From the NCBI GenBank assembly GCA_913064925.1, contig CAJYBN010000036.1:1-16401 (forward strand): DNA of 16,401 nucleotides. Reading direction: 5' to 3'. The stretch comes from an uncultured Peptococcaceae bacterium (lineage in GTDB: Bacteria; Bacillota; Desulfotomaculia; Desulfotomaculales; Desulfallaceae). Below, in pieces: positions 14,390 through 16,401 of the stretch; within the stretch, counting starts at the first letter, position 1; each line of letters starts with the position of its first letter. Both the position numbers and the translations under genes were made by a program. Below the pieces are notes generated by a model. The model had not been told where the DNA came from and ran no database searches. It saw nothing but the letters and a program-made list of their open reading frames with translations.

Positions 14390-15402
14390 TCGTGTAAATT
14401 GCTTCCTTGAAACCTGGCTAAGCAGGCGCCGCATTTTAAGCATTTCTGGCGGTCGATGAAGTAAGGCCGCCCTTTATCTTTACCCCGGATGGCTTCCGCC
14501 ACGCACGCCCTGGCGCAAAGGCCGCAGGAGATACATTTTTCCTCATCAATGACGTAATCCAGCAATGCCCGGCAGACACCCGCCGGGCATCTCTTGTCCC
14601 GGATGTGCGCCACGTATTCATCACGAAAAAAGCGCAGGGTGGAAAGCACCGGGTTGGGCGCCGCCGTTCCTAGGCCGCAAAGAGACGCGTCTTTAATCTC
14701 CTGGCCCAGTTCCTCCAGCACATCAAGGTCTTCCATGCTGCCCTTGCCTTCCGTAATTCGCTCCAGAATTTCCAACATGCGCTTGGTACCCACCCGGCAG
14801 GGCGTACACTGCCCGCACGATTCGTCTTGGCTAAACTGCAGGTAAAACTTGGCAATATCCACCATGCAATCGGTCTCATCCATAACGATCATGCCGCCCG
14901 ATCCCATCATGGAGCCCTTTTCCTTTAGGGATTCGTAATCCACCGGCGTATCCAGGTGCTCTTCAGGAATACAACCACCGGAAGGACCGCCCGTCTGCAC
15001 CGCCTTAAACTTCCTACCCCCGGGGATGCCGCCGCCGATATCGAACACGATGGTGCGCAGGGAAGTACCCATGGGCACTTCAATCAAGCCCGTGTTGTTT
15101 ATTTTACCGGCGAGAGAAAAAACTTTCGTCCCCTTGCTTCTCTCCGTACCCATAGACGCAAACCATTCCGGGCCGTTACGTAATATTAGCGGTATATTGG
15201 CAAAGGTTTCCACATTGTTGAGCAAGGTTGGCTTATCCCATAAACCGCATTGGGCGGGGTAGGGAGGACGCGGGCGCGGTTCGCCGCGCTGCCCGGTGGC
15301 CGAGCGCAACAACGCTGTTTCTTCGCCGCATACAAAAGCGCCGGCCCCCAGGCGCAAGTCAATGTTAAAATTAAAACCACTTGCCCAGAATGTTTTCGCC
15401 AA
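14386..15402 (-). CDS. NuoF/HydB-like flavoprotein, C-terminal part of a frameshifted gene
   Basis: This frame continues the gene that begins at 16258 after a one-base shift near 15381. Homology starts at SGFNFNIDLRLGAG (about 15380); the TTG at 15402 is not a credible start. It holds the rest of the FMN/NADH domain (GAGAFVCGEETALL, QCGLWDKPTLLNNVETFANIP), the SLBB part and the [4Fe-4S] site ESCGQCTPCRVGTKR with its later Cys in SLCGLG. A C-terminal ferredoxin domain follows. Its first motif is complete (CISCGLCARAC, though followed by V not P). The second, CLKCGACLARF, has Phe (codon 14412-14410) where the fourth Cys should be, and the protein ends eight residues later. The stop overlaps the stop of the oxidoreductase gene. 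Confidence 0.88.
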   Translation of the reverse strand: MAKTFWASGFNFNIDLRLGAGAFVCGEETALLRSATGQRGEPRPRPPYPAQCGLWDKPTLLNNVETFANIPLILRNGPEWFASMGTERSKGTKVFSLAGKINNTGLIEVPMGTSLRTIVFDIGGGIPGGRKFKAVQTGGPSGGCIPEEHLDTPVDYESLKEKGSMMGSGGMIVMDETDCMVDIAKFYLQFSQDESCGQCTPCRVGTKRMLEILERITEGKGSMEDLDVLEELGQEIKDASLCGLGTAAPNPVLSTLRFFRDEYVAHIRDKRCPAGVCRALLDYVIDEEKCISCGLCARACVAEAIRGKDKGRPYFIDRQKCLKCGACLARFQGSNLHD

Positions 15403-16258
15403 GCAAACCTGCGTCCCTGGCCTGCTTTATGGCCTTTTCCAGTCTATCCACGGCTATTGGGTATTCCGCCCGCACGTAAACATATCCTGTCGTTGCATCG
15501 ATACAATAGCCGGCTATGGTCATTGCTTCCAGGACACTGTGCGGATCCCCTTCCAATATGCTGCGGTCCATAAAGGCACCCGGATCACCTTCGTCAGCGT
15601 TGCATACCACGTACTTTTCCGCGCCTTCAGCAGCTGCCGCCACCGACCATTTTTTACCCACCGGGAAACCACCGCCGCCGCGCCCCCGCAAACCGGAAGC
15701 AGATATTATGTCGATAATTTCCGCCGGACGCTTGTTCAACAGCGCGTCCGCCAGGGCGAAGTAGCCGTCTGCCGCAATATACTCGTTAATGTCTTCCGGG
15801 TTAATTAAACCGCAATTGTGCAACGCCACCCTGTATTGCGCGCGAAAAAAATGTATGTCGGATTTCCGCCTTACCGGCTGCCGGTCGCGGTCTTGCCGGT
15901 AAAGAAGCCTTTCTACCAGGCGTTTGTTAATAAAATGTTCCACCACCATTTCGTTTACGTCCGATGGCTCCACCAGGCAATAAAATATTTCCCCGGGATG
16001 CACCACCACAATCGGTCCCATTTTACAAAAACCAAAACACCCGGTTTTGATTACCTTAACACGATCTTGGAGCCGCTGCCGCTTGATTTGTCTATCCAAT
16101 TCGGCCAGCACGGGCTTGCTGGCCGAAGAAGTGCACCCCGTCCCGGTACATACCATCACGTGCATCACACCTTCTCCGGCCGGCTTACCGGAACGCAGAT
16201 CAATATCCGGCAGGCGGCTGTCCCGGATGCTCTTCAAATCTTGCAGGGACTTGATCAA
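15371..16258 (-). CDS. NuoF/HydB-like flavoprotein, N-terminal part of a frameshifted gene
   Basis: Encodes the start of an NADH-oxidising flavoprotein subunit of the kind found in electron-bifurcating hydrogenases and formate dehydrogenases. The TTG start has GAGGTGA upstream (16271-16265). The thioredoxin-like [2Fe-2S] domain shows Cys37, Cys42, Cys74 and Cys78. The NADH site is LRGRGGGGFPVGKKW and the FMN site CNADEGDPGAFMDRS. The frame breaks after residue 292 (ENILG), where one extra A (15381 or 15382 on the minus strand) gives KWF and a stop at 15373-15371. Removing it joins ENILG to SGFNFNID and yields about 623 residues, normal for the family. The nuoE gene overlaps its start by 59 bases. 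Truncation, sequencing error or an uncommon shift are all possible. Confidence 0.9.
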   Translation of the reverse strand: MIKSLQDLKSIRDSRLPDIDLRSGKPAGEGVMHVMVCTGTGCTSSASKPVLAELDRQIKRQRLQDRVKVIKTGCFGFCKMGPIVVVHPGEIFYCLVEPSDVNEMVVEHFINKRLVERLLYRQDRDRQPVRRKSDIHFFRAQYRVALHNCGLINPEDINEYIAADGYFALADALLNKRPAEIIDIISASGLRGRGGGGFPVGKKWSVAAAAEGAEKYVVCNADEGDPGAFMDRSILEGDPHSVLEAMTIAGYCIDATTGYVYVRAEYPIAVDRLEKAIKQARDAGLLGENILGKWF

Positions 16259-16401
16259 TTTCTTTCACCTCGGCTCGTTTCCTGTATTTACGTAGCAATT
16301 TTGTCACCTCTTTGCGGCTGACTTTACCATGTACCTCGTCGTTAACCGTAATTACCGGGGCAAGACCGCAAGCGCCCAAACAACGCGTACTCTTTACGGT
16401 A
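16200..16401 (-). CDS. NuoE/HydC-like [2Fe-2S] subunit, C-terminal part
   Basis: The last 66 codons of a minus-strand gene that enters from the right edge. Readable sequence is STRCLGACGLAPVITVNDEVHGK, the end of the thioredoxin-like [2Fe-2S] domain of NuoE-type proteins, with the final two cluster ligands in RCLGAC (Cys-x3-Cys). A basic helix and a short tail follow. The stop (16202-16200) lies 59 bases inside the following nuoF-like gene, an unusually long overlap for this pair. NuoE and NuoF homologs together form the NADH-reacting module; the partner catalytic subunit is not in view. Confidence 0.88.
   Translation of the reverse strand, partial: TVKSTRCLGACGLAPVITVNDEVHGKVSRKEVTKLLRKYRKRAEVKEIDQVPARFEEHPGQPPAGY

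Noticed and set aside
15371..15402. Programmed frameshift in the nuoF-like gene
   Set aside because: There is no slippery heptamer at the site and no evident downstream stimulatory structure; mutation or sequence error is simpler.
15296..15808. 170-codon plus-strand frame opposite the nuoF-like gene
   Set aside because: The opposite strand carries an obvious NADH/FMN flavoprotein; this frame has no motif and no start signal.
1..16401. Mobile elements, CRISPR arrays, tRNA or rRNA genes
   Set aside because: No transposase or integrase, terminal repeats, regularly spaced repeats or tRNA-like folds were noticed on either strand by eye.

Overview
The window looks like chromosomal DNA of an anaerobic, Gram-positive, clostridia-type bacterium, most likely of the Desulfotomaculum/Pelotomaculum (Peptococcaceae) kind. 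This is inferred from strong AAGGAGG-type ribosome binding sites, frequent TTG starts, a moderately high GC content, a ferredoxin-dependent 2-oxoacid oxidoreductase subunit, a clostridial NuoE/NuoF-type flavoprotein pair and a short-form N-acetylglutamate-synthase-like GNAT. No phage, transposon, CRISPR, tRNA or rRNA sequence was seen. The genes are tightly packed and no gene-free stretch exceeds about 300 bases.

Left part (1-3200). A minus-strand PCC/DUF296 gene leaves the window at position 1. A plus-strand operon follows: a MidA-type methyltransferase, an LpdD-like small protein overlapping it by ATGA, and a tiny protein that is 41% serine, closed by a clear intrinsic terminator. Next comes a promoter driving a DUF456 membrane-protein gene that has lost its middle and its reading frame. 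On the minus strand, meeting this remnant tail to tail, lie RNase HI and a small charged hypothetical protein.

Centre (3250-9342). A complete ABC importer of the BMP/nucleoside class (lipoprotein, double ABC ATPase, two permeases) is followed 16 bases later by xanthine phosphoribosyltransferase. Together these suggest uptake of a purine and its conversion to a nucleotide. A strong hairpin separates the binding-protein gene from the ATPase gene. After it comes a stand-alone P-loop kinase resembling the kinase module of bacterial Pnkp RNA-repair enzymes.

Right part (9480-16401). De novo purine synthesis is represented by FGAM synthase with the PurS part fused to PurL, then PurQ overlapping by GTGA. 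A GNAT of the N-acetylglutamate synthase type and a 2-oxoacid:ferredoxin oxidoreductase beta subunit follow, the latter with no alpha or gamma partner in view. On the minus strand, nuoE (partial) and a nuoF/hydB-like gene run toward it. The nuoF-like gene carries a one-base frameshift at about 15381, has lost the last cysteine of its C-terminal ferredoxin domain, and its stop codon overlaps the stop of the oxidoreductase gene.

I see no clearly new multi-gene system. The points most worth following up are the serine-rich miniprotein, the stand-alone Pnkp-like kinase in a purine neighbourhood, the damaged nuoF-like gene, the possible AUU start of rnhA and the DUF456 deletion remnant.
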